From a bacterium HR36 (GTDB lineage: Bacteria > Planctomycetota > Planctomycetia > Gemmatales > HRBIN36), in assembly GCA_002898995.1 (NCBI GenBank), contig BEIM01000099.1, positions 1 to 9,714 on the forward strand: a DNA stretch of 9,714 bases, given 5' to 3'. A program made the translations under genes and the position numbers. Positions within the stretch are counted from its first letter, which is position 1. Each line of letters opens with the position of its first letter. The notes beneath the pieces are model-generated. The model had not been told where the DNA came from, did no database searches, and saw nothing but the letters and a program-made list of their open reading frames with translations. This document shows positions 1 to 7,035 of this stretch, in pieces.

Positions 1-170
1 GCCAGTGGCCGGAAACAGCTCCTTACATCGCGCGGAAGCTTGGCCCTACATCCCTTGCAGTCCGCGCCGAGTCTCTGCCTCAATTATTGTTGGCCCTCAA
101 AGAGCTGGGCGCCAGAGTGCAGTGTCCGTCGGATCTGCAAGCCACGCCTCGAGCGAATAATTCTCACTGA
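1..170 (+). CDS. C-terminal fragment of unidentified protein, possibly helicase-associated
   Basis: An open frame enters from the left edge (first full codon at base 3) and ends at TGA 168-170, giving 55 residues. It looks coding: QWPETAPYIARKLGPTSLAV is followed by an amphipathic helix with LLLALKELGARV, then a polar tail. The other two forward frames read as low-complexity or Cys/Trp-rich noise. The pattern LGPTSLAV, then a Leu-rich helix ending in ELGARV, resembles the extreme C-terminus of helicase-associated (XPB/Ssl2-like) bacterial proteins as I remember them. That assignment is a guess from a short fragment. The stop lies only 12 nt before the transporter start, so the two genes are probably cotranscribed. 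Confidence 0.6.
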   Translation, partial: QWPETAPYIARKLGPTSLAVRAESLPQLLLALKELGARVQCPSDLQATPRANNSH

Positions 171-182
171 GCTGGGACACTT

Positions 183-1496
183 ATGCTAGGGCTGGACGAA
201 TTACCCCTCGTAGTTCGCAGGAATTTTGCGAAAGAGGCCGTTTATTCGATTAGCGCAGGTGTAATTTCCGGATTAGCATTACTATCCCAACTCACGGTGG
301 TGCACAGTTTCCCGGGCAATGCGGCTCATGTTACTATTCTGGTGGCGGCTTTGCCTGCTTGTTCTATACTCCAACCTCTCTGGGCGGCCTGGGCTAGGCA
401 CATCCGCTTGCAAACTATGGTAATCTTATCCGGAACCTTGCGCGTGGTTCCGTTGCTGGTCGTGGGATGGATCCGGAGCGCCGATCTTTTCACGGCTCTT
501 CTGGCCCTTTATTATTTACTCGCAGGGCCCTTGACCCTTGCTGTACCGTCCCTTTATAAGTACACCTATCCCGATACACACCGCGGCCGGATCATTGGTA
601 TCCTGCGGCTGGTGCAAAGCACGGTAACGGTGCCCGTAATGCTTGGGGCTGCGGCACTCCTCGATTGCGATGCTGAATTATATAGAATTATCTATCCAGT
701 TGGTGGTGTCCTGGGACTCCTGGGGCTATTTTTCTATCACCGCATGGAAATCCCGGGGGACGTGCCCCAAGAACGTGCCGCGAAGTGTGAGCTGCCGACA
801 CCCCGGGAAATTTGGGGAGTGCTCCGCCGTGATGAGCTATTCCGCATGTTTCAGGCTACCATTTTCCTTACAGGAGCAGGTTTCCTTATGAGTCGGCCCA
901 TCTGGATATATCTTCTCGATCGGGTATTTAATCTAAGCCAACTGCAAATGACCTTTTTGGTGCAGGTTCTGCCTATCCTGCTGGGTGCCTTGACTTCCCC
1001 TGGGTGGGGTGTGCTAATTGATCGCACTTCGCCCGTGACAGGACGAATTATTTTTGCCTGGATGGGCGTATTTGCGTATGCCGCTCTTTTCCTCAGTTTT
1101 TGGCAAGGTTGGCTCCTCCTTGCTTGGATTGGGGCTATCCTTCGTGGGGTCGTTCTTGGCGCTTCCGAAGTTGCACAAACGACCGGCAACTTATATTTCG
1201 CCCTGCGCAAGGAACGCGCTGCTCTATACGAAAGTATTTCCTCTCTTTTTCAAGGCACCCGGGGACTATTCTTGCCTTTGTGTGGCTTAGTACTTTATGA
1301 AGGGATAGGCACTTACATCTTCCTCGTGCCGACCCTCCTCAACTTGTGGAGCTTCCATCTAGCCTGGAAACTCTGGAAACTAGAAAAGCCTTTGCGCGAA
1401 CAATTAAAGAACCTTGGCCAGGCCGTTAAGCAAAACACGGAACCAAGTGAGGGCCTCGGACAAGTAGCCTATGGTGAAAATTTCGCTCCGAGCTAG
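183..1496 (+). CDS. MFS-type membrane transporter, 12 predicted TM segments
   Basis: This 437-residue, strongly hydrophobic protein has about twelve membrane-spanning stretches (around 22-40, 49-70, 77-96, 101-121, 141-160, 168-185, 222-243, 254-272, 288-307, 310-328, 358-374 and 377-395). A charged central loop sits near residues 186-220, giving the 6+6 layout of the major facilitator superfamily. Residues 276-288 (GVLIDRTSPVTGR) fit MFS motif A (G-x-L-x-D-R...R) in the loop between TM8 and TM9. A related HRGRIIG segment lies at 133-139. The substrate cannot be read from sequence, and no drug- or sugar-specific signature is obvious. The C-terminal 40 residues are polar and probably cytoplasmic. 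The ATG lies 12 nt after the preceding stop with only a weak GGGA upstream. The uracil-DNA glycosylase gene follows 33 nt later on the same strand, but no functional link is apparent. Confidence 0.82.
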   Translation: MLGLDELPLVVRRNFAKEAVYSISAGVISGLALLSQLTVVHSFPGNAAHVTILVAALPACSILQPLWAAWARHIRLQTMVILSGTLRVVPLLVVGWIRSADLFTALLALYYLLAGPLTLAVPSLYKYTYPDTHRGRIIGILRLVQSTVTVPVMLGAAALLDCDAELYRIIYPVGGVLGLLGLFFYHRMEIPGDVPQERAAKCELPTPREIWGVLRRDELFRMFQATIFLTGAGFLMSRPIWIYLLDRVFNLSQLQMTFLVQVLPILLGALTSPGWGVLIDRTSPVTGRIIFAWMGVFAYAALFLSFWQGWLLLAWIGAILRGVVLGASEVAQTTGNLYFALRKERAALYESISSLFQGTRGLFLPLCGLVLYEGIGTYIFLVPTLLNLWSFHLAWKLWKLEKPLREQLKNLGQAVKQNTEPSEGLGQVAYGENFAPS

Positions 1497-1529
1497 AATT
1501 GATGGTTAGCTATGTCTGCGAGCTTATAG

Positions 1530-2207
1530 ATGTGGAAAGAATTGTGTAAGGAAATAATTGCTTGTCGCGCATGTCCCCGTTTGGTCGCCTGGCGGGAATA
1601 CTGTGGCAAACATCCTCGCCGCGCCTATCAGGGTCAGAGTTATTGGGCCAGACCGGTGACAGGCTTCGGTGACTTAGAGGCTAGGATTATGATTTGTGGC
1701 CTGGCTCCTGCTGCCCACGGAGGAAATCGTACTGGGAGAATTTTTACCGGAGATCGCTCAGGAGATTTTCTTTATCGCTGCCTTTATCAAGTAGGTCTGG
1801 CCAATCAGCCTATATCCGTCAACCGCGAGGATGGATTGGAAGTGTCAGGATGTTATATCACGGCGATAGTGAGATGTGCTCCGCCGCACAATCGACCTTC
1901 GCCTGAGGAACGCGACCGTTGCTTACCATATCTTGTTCGGGAGCTCCGATTGCTAGACAAGGTGCGTGTGATTATTTGCTTAGGAGCGTTCGCATGGAGT
2001 GGGATGATACGAGTTCTAAGGGAACTGGGTTACTTCAGGCGCCCTGCCCCACCTTTTGGACATGGTGTGGAAGAACGCATAGGTCCCTATAGTCTGTTAG
2101 GTTCTTATCATCCCAGTCAGCAAAATACCTTTACGGGCAAACTCACCGAAGCGATGTTTATGAAAATCTTGCGCCGCGCACTGCGATTAGCAAACGTTCA
2201 GATGTAA
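1530..2207 (+). CDS. udgB: Family 5 uracil-DNA glycosylase (UDGb, iron-sulfur type)
   Basis: This protein removes uracil, and in characterised family 5 members also some other deaminated bases, from DNA to start base-excision repair. Motif I at residues 57-75 (GLAPAAHGGNRTGRIFTGD) has the alanine-rich form typical of family 5, which lacks the polar catalytic Asp/Asn of other families. Motif II at 194-203 is HPSQQNTFTG. Four cysteines (C12, C15, C116, C131) match the 4Fe-4S ligands of families 4 and 5. The length of 225 residues is normal. An in-frame TAG at 1527-1529 abuts the ATG, so the protein cannot start earlier; no clear Shine-Dalgarno is present. Family 5 enzymes are best known from thermophiles and actinobacteria, where they counter cytosine deamination. 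It probably shares a transcript with the transporter gene, and its 3' end faces the convergent mnmE-like gene. Confidence 0.93.
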   Translation: MWKELCKEIIACRACPRLVAWREYCGKHPRRAYQGQSYWARPVTGFGDLEARIMICGLAPAAHGGNRTGRIFTGDRSGDFLYRCLYQVGLANQPISVNREDGLEVSGCYITAIVRCAPPHNRPSPEERDRCLPYLVRELRLLDKVRVIICLGAFAWSGMIRVLRELGYFRRPAPPFGHGVEERIGPYSLLGSYHPSQQNTFTGKLTEAMFMKILRRALRLANVQM

Positions 2208-2221
2208 GCCGTAATGAGATC

Positions 2222-2295
2222 GGCCGGTACTCTGGCTCGACTAATCATTATCCTACCGGCCTGCTCTCCGGTGAACCACCGGGCGCGGGCGCCCG
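2222..2295. terminator. Cluster of GC-rich dyads in convergent gap, possible bidirectional terminator
   Basis: The 136-nt gap between the convergent glycosylase and mnmE-like genes holds three inverted repeats. GGCCGGTA (2222-2229) pairs with TACCGGCC (2254-2261) around a 24-nt loop. CCGGTG (2268-2273) pairs with CACCGG (2277-2282) around AAC. CGGGCGC (2280-2286) faces GCGCCCG (2289-2295). The second and third compete for the same bases. No T-tract follows on either strand, so this is not a textbook intrinsic terminator. The position between two converging stops makes transcript termination or 3'-end stabilisation the likeliest role. Confidence 0.35.
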
Positions 2296-2343
2296 TCAGC
2301 AGAAAATGTTCTCTTGCGCCGTGATCCAAGAAGCACCCGATGC

Positions 2344-3531
2344 CTAAGGATTGTTTAGAAGGACCGCGTACGAGCGGGCGGATTGCCAATCACTCCGGAC
2401 GATAGCGTGGTGCAACGCTAAGACGGTTTCACATAGGTGGGGCGTAAATGGAACCGCTTCGCCCGGCTGCGGCGGATTGGGGACGAGCCTGTTAGTAATA
2501 GCAGCTATTAGTTCATCCAGGCCTGTGCCCGCCTGGGCTGACACGCATACATAGAAGTCAGATAATGTCGGCAACGAATTAGGAGTCCAGCGATGCGGCA
2601 GATCCACTTTATTAACGACAAAGAGCATCCGGGAAAGTGGCACGGGTGGTAGAATTGGATCGCGAGATATGTCAAGCAGCCATAATACTAAGTCAGCCTG
2701 CTGCCAGGTATGTCTTGCCCGCTCGATAGCTTCACGTTCGAGAGGATCGTCGGTGCAGCGCCAACCTACAGTGTCGAGGAGTTGCACGGGCCAGCCGTCG
2801 CAAGCTATCTCGGCGGTTACGACATCGCGGGTGGTGCCGGGCAATGGTGAGGTAATCGCGCGGCTGTATCCCAGCAGGGTATTGATTAACGTGCTCTTGC
2901 CGACATTAGGCGCGCCCGCTAGGGCAACGCGGAACGGATGACCTAAATGTTGGCCCACCGATACTAACTCCGCCAATCGTTCGCTTAAATGATGCGCCAG
3001 CAACTGGTCGTGTTCGAGTGCTTGTATCAGCTCAGAGACAACTTTACGCCAGGCGCCGTGCATCTGGTCTAATAGAACAGCGCAAGTTCGCCACGTGAGC
3101 GCCTTGGTAAGGACTCCTAACGCAGCTCGGCGGATGGGATCTGATTCGGTTAATCGGTACCACTCCTCAGAGCTCACCAATACTGCGCCCGCACGACCCA
3201 AACTATCTAGAATCCAGCTCACGACGGCTGGGCCACCATGACAATGTAACTCGAGATACCAGTTTGGTTGCGGTTGACGTAATACCAGCAGCACCTCATC
3301 GCGCTGTCGGCCCTCCTGAAACCAGCCAAGAACCGGCCCCCGCGACAAAGACGCCAGGATGTTCTGCAAGGGCGTAGATTCCGCCCCGGATGGACTTTGA
3401 TAAGTGGCAGCGCGTTTCCTGGGGACGAAATATCTAGAAACAATTTTCAGAGCATCGGTACCTAGAACCCCCACGACGGCAATCGCTGCCATTCCGGGAG
3501 GTGTTAGCACACTGGTATAGGTCTTTTCCAT
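2344..3531 (-). CDS. Divergent MnmE/TrmE-like GTPase lacking the tRNA-modification motifs
   Basis: This 395-residue protein has MnmE architecture: an N-terminal TrmE_N-like domain (about 1-118, with TPPGMAAIAVV at 10-20 and LELHCHGG at 93-100), a helical region (about 119-198) and a TRAFAC G domain (about 199-350). The G domain is intact: GAPNVGKS 206-213 with the K-loop Asn209, PGTTRD 231-236, DTVG 253-256, NKVD 307-310 and SA 331-332. Glu265 aligns with the E. coli MnmE catalytic Glu282. However, the FTGED and RPGEF...AFLN(D/G)K motifs of true MnmE are absent, and the protein ends in LLNNP without the last ~40 residues and terminal C-[IV]-G-K. MnmE acts with MnmG on tRNA U34, but this protein probably cannot perform that chemistry. 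Both other frames past the stop lack a CIGK-like end, so a simple frameshift is unlikely. It is last in the queG-obg-coaX group, 27 nt after coaX, with no Shine-Dalgarno. Confidence 0.85.
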   Translation of the reverse strand: MEKTYTSVLTPPGMAAIAVVGVLGTDALKIVSRYFVPRKRAATYQSPSGAESTPLQNILASLSRGPVLGWFQEGRQRDEVLLVLRQPQPNWYLELHCHGGPAVVSWILDSLGRAGAVLVSSEEWYRLTESDPIRRAALGVLTKALTWRTCAVLLDQMHGAWRKVVSELIQALEHDQLLAHHLSERLAELVSVGQHLGHPFRVALAGAPNVGKSTLINTLLGYSRAITSPLPGTTRDVVTAEIACDGWPVQLLDTVGWRCTDDPLEREAIERARHTWQQADLVLWLLDISRDPILPPVPLSRMLFVVNKVDLPHRWTPNSLPTLSDFYVCVSAQAGTGLDELIAAITNRLVPNPPQPGEAVPFTPHLCETVLALHHAIVRSDWQSARSYAVLLNNP

Positions 3532-3538
3532 AAAGTAG

Positions 3539-3573
3539 CCGAATTTGGCACAAGTGGGTTACCGAATTCGGTA
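3539..3573. repeat. Paired dyads with CCGAATTYGG core at coaX/mnmE-like junction
   Basis: A perfect 14-bp palindrome, TACCGAATTCGGTA, lies at 3560-3573 and overlaps the coaX stop codon. A near-copy, CCGAATTTGG (3539-3548), lies 23 bp away inside the 27-nt gap before the mnmE-like start. The two 10-bp cores differ at one base. This could be a pair of protein-binding sites, a translational or processing signal between the two genes, or chance. No promoter hexamers are clear beside it. Confidence 0.4.
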
Positions 3574-4404
3574 CGATCGGGATGCCAGGTATAAACCTTC
3601 GAGGGTCATTTCCGGCCAGAGCGTAACGGGGAGGTCTAAATGTGCTTCCAGGAGTGGGGCGTCTCCTCCGGTAAGAAAGCAAACGGGTTCTATAACGTGC
3701 GACGGAGCATCTAGGTTGCTCGCTGCAGCGCTGGTTCCTTGCGACAAAGGCGAGGGCTTTGGTATCGCTCGGCTACGAGAGGACTGTAAGTATTTTTTCC
3801 GAAGCCACACTATAGCTCCGATAATAGCAGCTAGCATCCCCGCTTGGATAGCGGCTTCCGTATTTCTAGGGGGGAGGATAGGGAGCAAATGCGTTGGTTT
3901 GACCAAAGGTAGCCGAGCGGTATAGTGATGTAAAGATTCACTCATGAGGCGGAAACCAGGTAGGATAGCCCCGCCACAAAACTTATCCTCAGCATCCACC
4001 CAATCCACAGTTACCGCGGAGCCAGCATCCACAATGAGTTTTGGTTGACCGGGTGGACCGTGGTGGATCGCTGCCAGAGCATTGAGGAGGCGATCAATGC
4101 CGACGCGTTCGGGAAAATCTAAATCGAGACGTACCGGCACATCCCGATAATCTTTCAGGTGCCGGACCATGAATCCCTGCTTTGCCAGCCACGTTTCGAG
4201 CGTCAGCGCAGGATTAGGATTGGTGCTGGCAATGACCCACTGCGTTGGCGGCGTCAATTGCCAAGCGTGTATTTGGGTTGCCCAGGTGTCGGGTATGACA
4301 GTGAGCTCATCTGGAAGCGGCAGTGCCACTGTTTTCTCGATTTTTGACCGCGGCACTAAAGCCCATTTGATTCTGCTATTGCCGACGTCTGCGAGGACAA
4401 GCAT
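3559..4404 (-). CDS. coaX: Type III pantothenate kinase
   Basis: CoaX phosphorylates pantothenate with ATP in the first step of coenzyme A synthesis, in the cytoplasm; type III enzymes usually need a monovalent cation. The ASKHA-fold landmarks are in order: phosphate motif DVGNS 6-10 with K13, the VGIDR motif 101-105 (GxDR, with Asp104 as probable catalytic base), DAGSAVTVD 126-134, GGAILPG 144-150, TARLP 162-166 and TGGD 245-248. At 281 residues it is about 25 longer than the usual ~255. The extra length is a polar Ser/Ala/Pro-rich segment at about 204-240, before TGGD. DAGSA replaces the commoner DAGTA, which is a conservative change. The start is supported by AAGGGAG (complement of 4410-4416) 5 nt upstream of ATG. 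It sits between obg (44 nt) and the mnmE-like gene (27 nt), probably in one operon. Confidence 0.93.
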   Translation of the reverse strand: MLVLADVGNSRIKWALVPRSKIEKTVALPLPDELTVIPDTWATQIHAWQLTPPTQWVIASTNPNPALTLETWLAKQGFMVRHLKDYRDVPVRLDLDFPERVGIDRLLNALAAIHHGPPGQPKLIVDAGSAVTVDWVDAEDKFCGGAILPGFRLMSESLHHYTARLPLVKPTHLLPILPPRNTEAAIQAGMLAAIIGAIVWLRKKYLQSSRSRAIPKPSPLSQGTSAAASNLDAPSHVIEPVCFLTGGDAPLLEAHLDLPVTLWPEMTLEGLYLASRSYRIR

Positions 4405-4448
4405 GTGAGCTCCCTTTGGAGAATAATCTAACAGTTACAATTCTTCGG

Positions 4449-5534
4449 TTAAGGATTCCGTTGAGCACCTGGTTCGCCACTAACCGATATGGAGCCAGAG
4501 CCAGGACCCGCGGAACAAGGCCAATCTGGGCTGGCGACGTTATCAGTTTGCTGTTCGAGGGCAGCAAGGATACGTTGTATTAGTTGTGCGAGACCCTGCC
4601 CGGTAACGGCGGAAATTGCTAAGACTTCCTGTCTAAGATCTTCGGCGAGACGACGGCGCACCTGCTCGGCATCGGGGAGATCAGCTTTAGTTAGAACAAT
4701 GATCTCTGGCCGATGCAAAAGTTCCGGATTATGCAATTGCAGCTCCCGCCGAATAACGTGGTAATTCTGAGTTGGATCGGAGCCATCAGCGGGAAACGGT
4801 TCGACTAAGTGAACCAAAACCCGGGTACGCTCGACATGGCGTAAGAATTCGTGGCCGAGGCCGTGCCCCGCATGAGCGCCTTCGATCAGACCTGGCACAT
4901 CAGCCATAACGAAAGAGCGATCCTCACCGACGACAACAAGACCTAGGTTGGGATACTTAGTGGTGAAAGGATAGTCAGCAATTTCCGGTTTTGCGCGGGA
5001 CAGGCGACTCAGCAAGGTAGATTTGCCAGCATTAGGCAGGCCAATAAGACCGACGTCCGCAATCAGCTTCAGCTCCAGGATAAGCCAGCGTTCTTCACCC
5101 GGCTCGCCGGGTTCGGCAAAGCGAGGAGCTTGCTGAGTAGGGGTGGCAAACGCCCGGTTTCCTCTGCCTCCTCGGCCTCCTCGAGCCACTATCACCTCGT
5201 CGCCGGGATTCACTAAGTCCCGCAAGATATAGCCGCGGTTTCGGTCGCGCACGAGGGTGCCTGGAGGGACGGGAATAATCAAGTCCTGACCATTGGCGCC
5301 GTGGCGATTATTCGGGCCGCCCGGTTTGCCCGCTTCAGCCCGCCAATGTTTTTGATGAGCGACGGCCGCGAGGGAATCCGTACCCGGGACAGCACGGATA
5401 ATGACGTCGCCGCCCTTGCCGCCATCCCCGCCATCCGGGCCACCGCGCGGCACATATTTTTCGCGGCGGAAGCTGACGATGCCTCGCCCACCATCACCAC
5501 CTTTCACATAAATTTCCACGCGATCCACAAACAT
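4449..5534 (-). CDS. obg: Obg/CgtA ribosome-associated GTPase
   Basis: Obg is an essential GTPase that binds the 50S subunit and takes part in ribosome assembly and stress signalling. Residues 1-157 form the glycine-rich Obg fold (repeated GGDGG, GGPDGGDGG, GGRGGRGNRAFA). The G domain follows: GLPNAGKST 165-173, PFTT 189-192, DVPG 212-215, TKAD 282-285 and SAV 308-310. The last ~30 residues are a Gly/Ser/Pro tail, with no OCT domain. The ATG at 5534 gives MFVDRVEIYV, the standard N-terminus; an in-frame GTG three codons upstream (5543) is possible but adds only three residues. No clear Shine-Dalgarno precedes either. Obg commonly sits beside rplU-rpmA, whereas here it lies between queG and coaX. 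The VEPFPADGSDP segment at 244-254 is what I recall from planctomycete Obg. Confidence 0.95.
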   Translation of the reverse strand: MFVDRVEIYVKGGDGGRGIVSFRREKYVPRGGPDGGDGGKGGDVIIRAVPGTDSLAAVAHQKHWRAEAGKPGGPNNRHGANGQDLIIPVPPGTLVRDRNRGYILRDLVNPGDEVIVARGGRGGRGNRAFATPTQQAPRFAEPGEPGEERWLILELKLIADVGLIGLPNAGKSTLLSRLSRAKPEIADYPFTTKYPNLGLVVVGEDRSFVMADVPGLIEGAHAGHGLGHEFLRHVERTRVLVHLVEPFPADGSDPTQNYHVIRRELQLHNPELLHRPEIIVLTKADLPDAEQVRRRLAEDLRQEVLAISAVTGQGLAQLIQRILAALEQQTDNVASPDWPCSAGPGSGSISVSGEPGAQRNP

Positions 5535-5606
5535 AAGATGCACTAGGTTGCGGTATCCTCAAAATCACGTAATGCCGTTTAGCTAGTTATGGTGATATAG
5601 AGCATA

Positions 5607-6782
5607 TCATTGTACACTTGCCGACGGGAGGAAAGTCAGTTCGCGCAGAGCATTGGCGATTTCCGCGCGTACGGATTCATCTGCTTCCTTGTCGAGCCGC
5701 TTCCTTAGTGCTTCGAGAGCGTCAGCAGTAGCGATTTGTCCGAGCGCCCAGGCAGCGGCACCGCGCACGACTGCCGCGGGATCATTCAGGGCCAGGCACA
5801 GTGCTGGCACGGCAGAGGCGTCCTTGCGATTTCCAAGCACGATAGCGGCATTGCGCAGTAATCCGTCTCTCCGGGCCCGCATCAATGCCGTACCTGCGAA
5901 CTTAGCACGGAACTGCGCCTCCGTAAGCGAGAAGAGCTCGAGCAAGTCCAATGCTACTAAGTCGGAACGCGGCACTAAGTCGGGACATCGGCCTGGTGGC
6001 GATTTGCGATTCCACGGGCAAACATCCTGGCAAATATCGCAACCGAAAACCCAATCACCTATAGCGCGTCTCAGCTCTAGGGGAATTGGGCCGCGCAATT
6101 CGATAGTAAGGTAACTAATGCAACGTCGAGCATCTAAAAGATGCGGGGCGAGAATCGCCTGAGTAGGGCAAGCCTCTAAACACGCGGTGCAGGTGCCACA
6201 ATGGAAGGTGTCGAGTGGCGGGTCGGGCTCAAACTCGAGGTTGACCAACAGCGCACCCAGGAAGAGGAAACTACCAAGGCGAGTGTTGATTAGCATCGTG
6301 TTCTTGCCGAACCATCCTAGCCCGGCGCGGCGAGCGAAGTCGCGTTCTAACAAGGGCGCGGAATCCACCACCGCACGTCCCTGACAATCAGGCACTTGAT
6401 TCTGCAGCCAGCGAAGCAACTGTTGGAGTTTGCGGCGCAGAACGCGGTGATAATCCCGGGCCCAGGCATAGCAAGAAACCCGGCCAGTCGAGCCAGACAA
6501 TGCAAGCGTGGAGGCCAATTGCCGCGGTTTGTAGTTGAGTCCGGCCATGATTACGCTGCGCACTTCGGGAAAAACGTGGCGCGGATGCGAGCGGGCCTGC
6601 GCCTGGCGGTGCATATAAGCCATTCGTCCTGCAAAACCGCGGCGGAGCCAATCCTGAAAGTGCGGCCAAGTGGCTGGTTGGTCTGCTAAGGCAATACCTA
6701 ACAAGTCAAAGCCGAGCTGGCGCGCTTGGGCTTTTAGCTGGTCTTTCAGATTTCGCCGGAGTGCCAGTGGCAGAGTGACCAT
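5607..6782 (-). CDS. queG: Epoxyqueuosine reductase with C-terminal HEAT-like repeats
   Basis: QueG uses cobalamin and two 4Fe-4S clusters to reduce epoxyqueuosine to queuosine at tRNA position 34, the last step of the pathway. The cobalamin-binding domain spans about residues 10-185, with VDSAPLLERDFARRAGLGW (139-157) carrying the catalytic Asp140. Ferredoxin cysteines are C195, C198, C201, C205 and then C221, C248, C251, C255, in CGTCTACLEACP and CDICQDVCPWN. RRCISYLTIE (219-228) is a family hallmark. Residues about 305-382 form alpha-helical HEAT-like repeats (NAAIVLGN, GAAAWALGQI), as in longer QueG forms. At 391 residues the length is normal. The ATG gives a natural N-terminus with no Shine-Dalgarno (GATCCCTTTT precedes it). 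It is the first gene of the minus-strand group. A short AT-rich dyad, TGATAT/ATATCA (5593-5609), overlaps its stop. Confidence 0.95.
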   Translation of the reverse strand: MVTLPLALRRNLKDQLKAQARQLGFDLLGIALADQPATWPHFQDWLRRGFAGRMAYMHRQAQARSHPRHVFPEVRSVIMAGLNYKPRQLASTLALSGSTGRVSCYAWARDYHRVLRRKLQQLLRWLQNQVPDCQGRAVVDSAPLLERDFARRAGLGWFGKNTMLINTRLGSFLFLGALLVNLEFEPDPPLDTFHCGTCTACLEACPTQAILAPHLLDARRCISYLTIELRGPIPLELRRAIGDWVFGCDICQDVCPWNRKSPPGRCPDLVPRSDLVALDLLELFSLTEAQFRAKFAGTALMRARRDGLLRNAAIVLGNRKDASAVPALCLALNDPAAVVRGAAAWALGQIATADALEALRKRLDKEADESVRAEIANALRELTFLPSASVQ

Positions 6783-6836
6783 AAAAGGGATCGCGGTGGC
6801 TAAGTTGTTGTGGTCAGACCGCAGGCGAGGTCGCGG

Positions 6837-6874
6837 CGTCTCAGAAAGAGCGTTAAGCTACTATAGCGGCCAGG
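6837..6874. repeat. Direct repeat copy 1 in queG/amrS divergent region
   Basis: This is the first of two near-identical elements. It consists of a 20-bp left half (6837-6856, core CTCAGAAAGAGCG), a 5-bp variable spacer (GCTAC) and a 13-bp right half, TATAGCGGCCAGG (6862-6874). Both halves match copy 2 exactly. It lies 55 bp from the queG start. On the minus strand the right half reads CTATAGT, which is -10-like for queG, but no good -35 is seen. The 253-nt region has no convincing gene. Confidence 0.75.
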
Positions 6875-6909
6875 TTCCGCGGGAAGGGGCGCAGGATGCC
6901 CCGCCCGGC

Positions 6910-6949
6910 CGTCTCAGAAAGAGCGTTAAAGTCTAGTATAGCGGCCAGG
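6910..6949. repeat. Direct repeat copy 2 in queG/amrS divergent region
   Basis: This is the second copy. The same 20-bp left half is at 6910-6929, followed by a 7-bp spacer (AGTCTAG) and the same 13-bp right half at 6937-6949. Left halves are 73 bp apart and right halves 75 bp apart. The DNA between copies contains GGGGC (6886-6890) and GCCCC (6898-6902) around a 7-nt loop. On the minus strand this copy reads TATACT, closer to a -10 consensus than copy 1. Downstream toward amrS, TACAAT at 7006-7011 is a -10-like hexamer without a matching -35. Confidence 0.75.
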
Positions 6950-7035
6950 CGTCGAGGGGGGTTACGAGCAGGTAGGGCCCATGCGGAGGAAAGAAAGCAG
7001 GCGCATACAATACTACGAGAGACCCAAAGGGCAGG

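Noticed and set aside
2198..2389. Minus-strand frame past the mnmE-like stop as a frameshifted C-terminus
   Set aside because: Neither this frame nor in-frame read-through gives the DLLGRIF...CIGK end of MnmE, so truncation by a single frameshift is not supported.
3545..3925. Plus-strand frame of 126 codons antisense to coaX
   Set aside because: It lies almost wholly over a gene with all CoaX motifs; its composition is that of a shadow frame.
5593..5609. AT-rich dyad at the queG stop as a terminator
   Set aside because: It has only six A/T-dominated pairs and no T-tract, and the next gene in the same direction follows closely.
5844..5868. HEAT-like repeats of QueG as a novel fusion
   Set aside because: C-terminal HEAT repeats are known in longer QueG proteins, so this is not unusual.
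6837..6949. CRISPR array or IS terminal repeats
   Set aside because: There are only two copies, each internally split by a spacer of variable length, with no further units, no cas or transposase gene and no inverted orientation.
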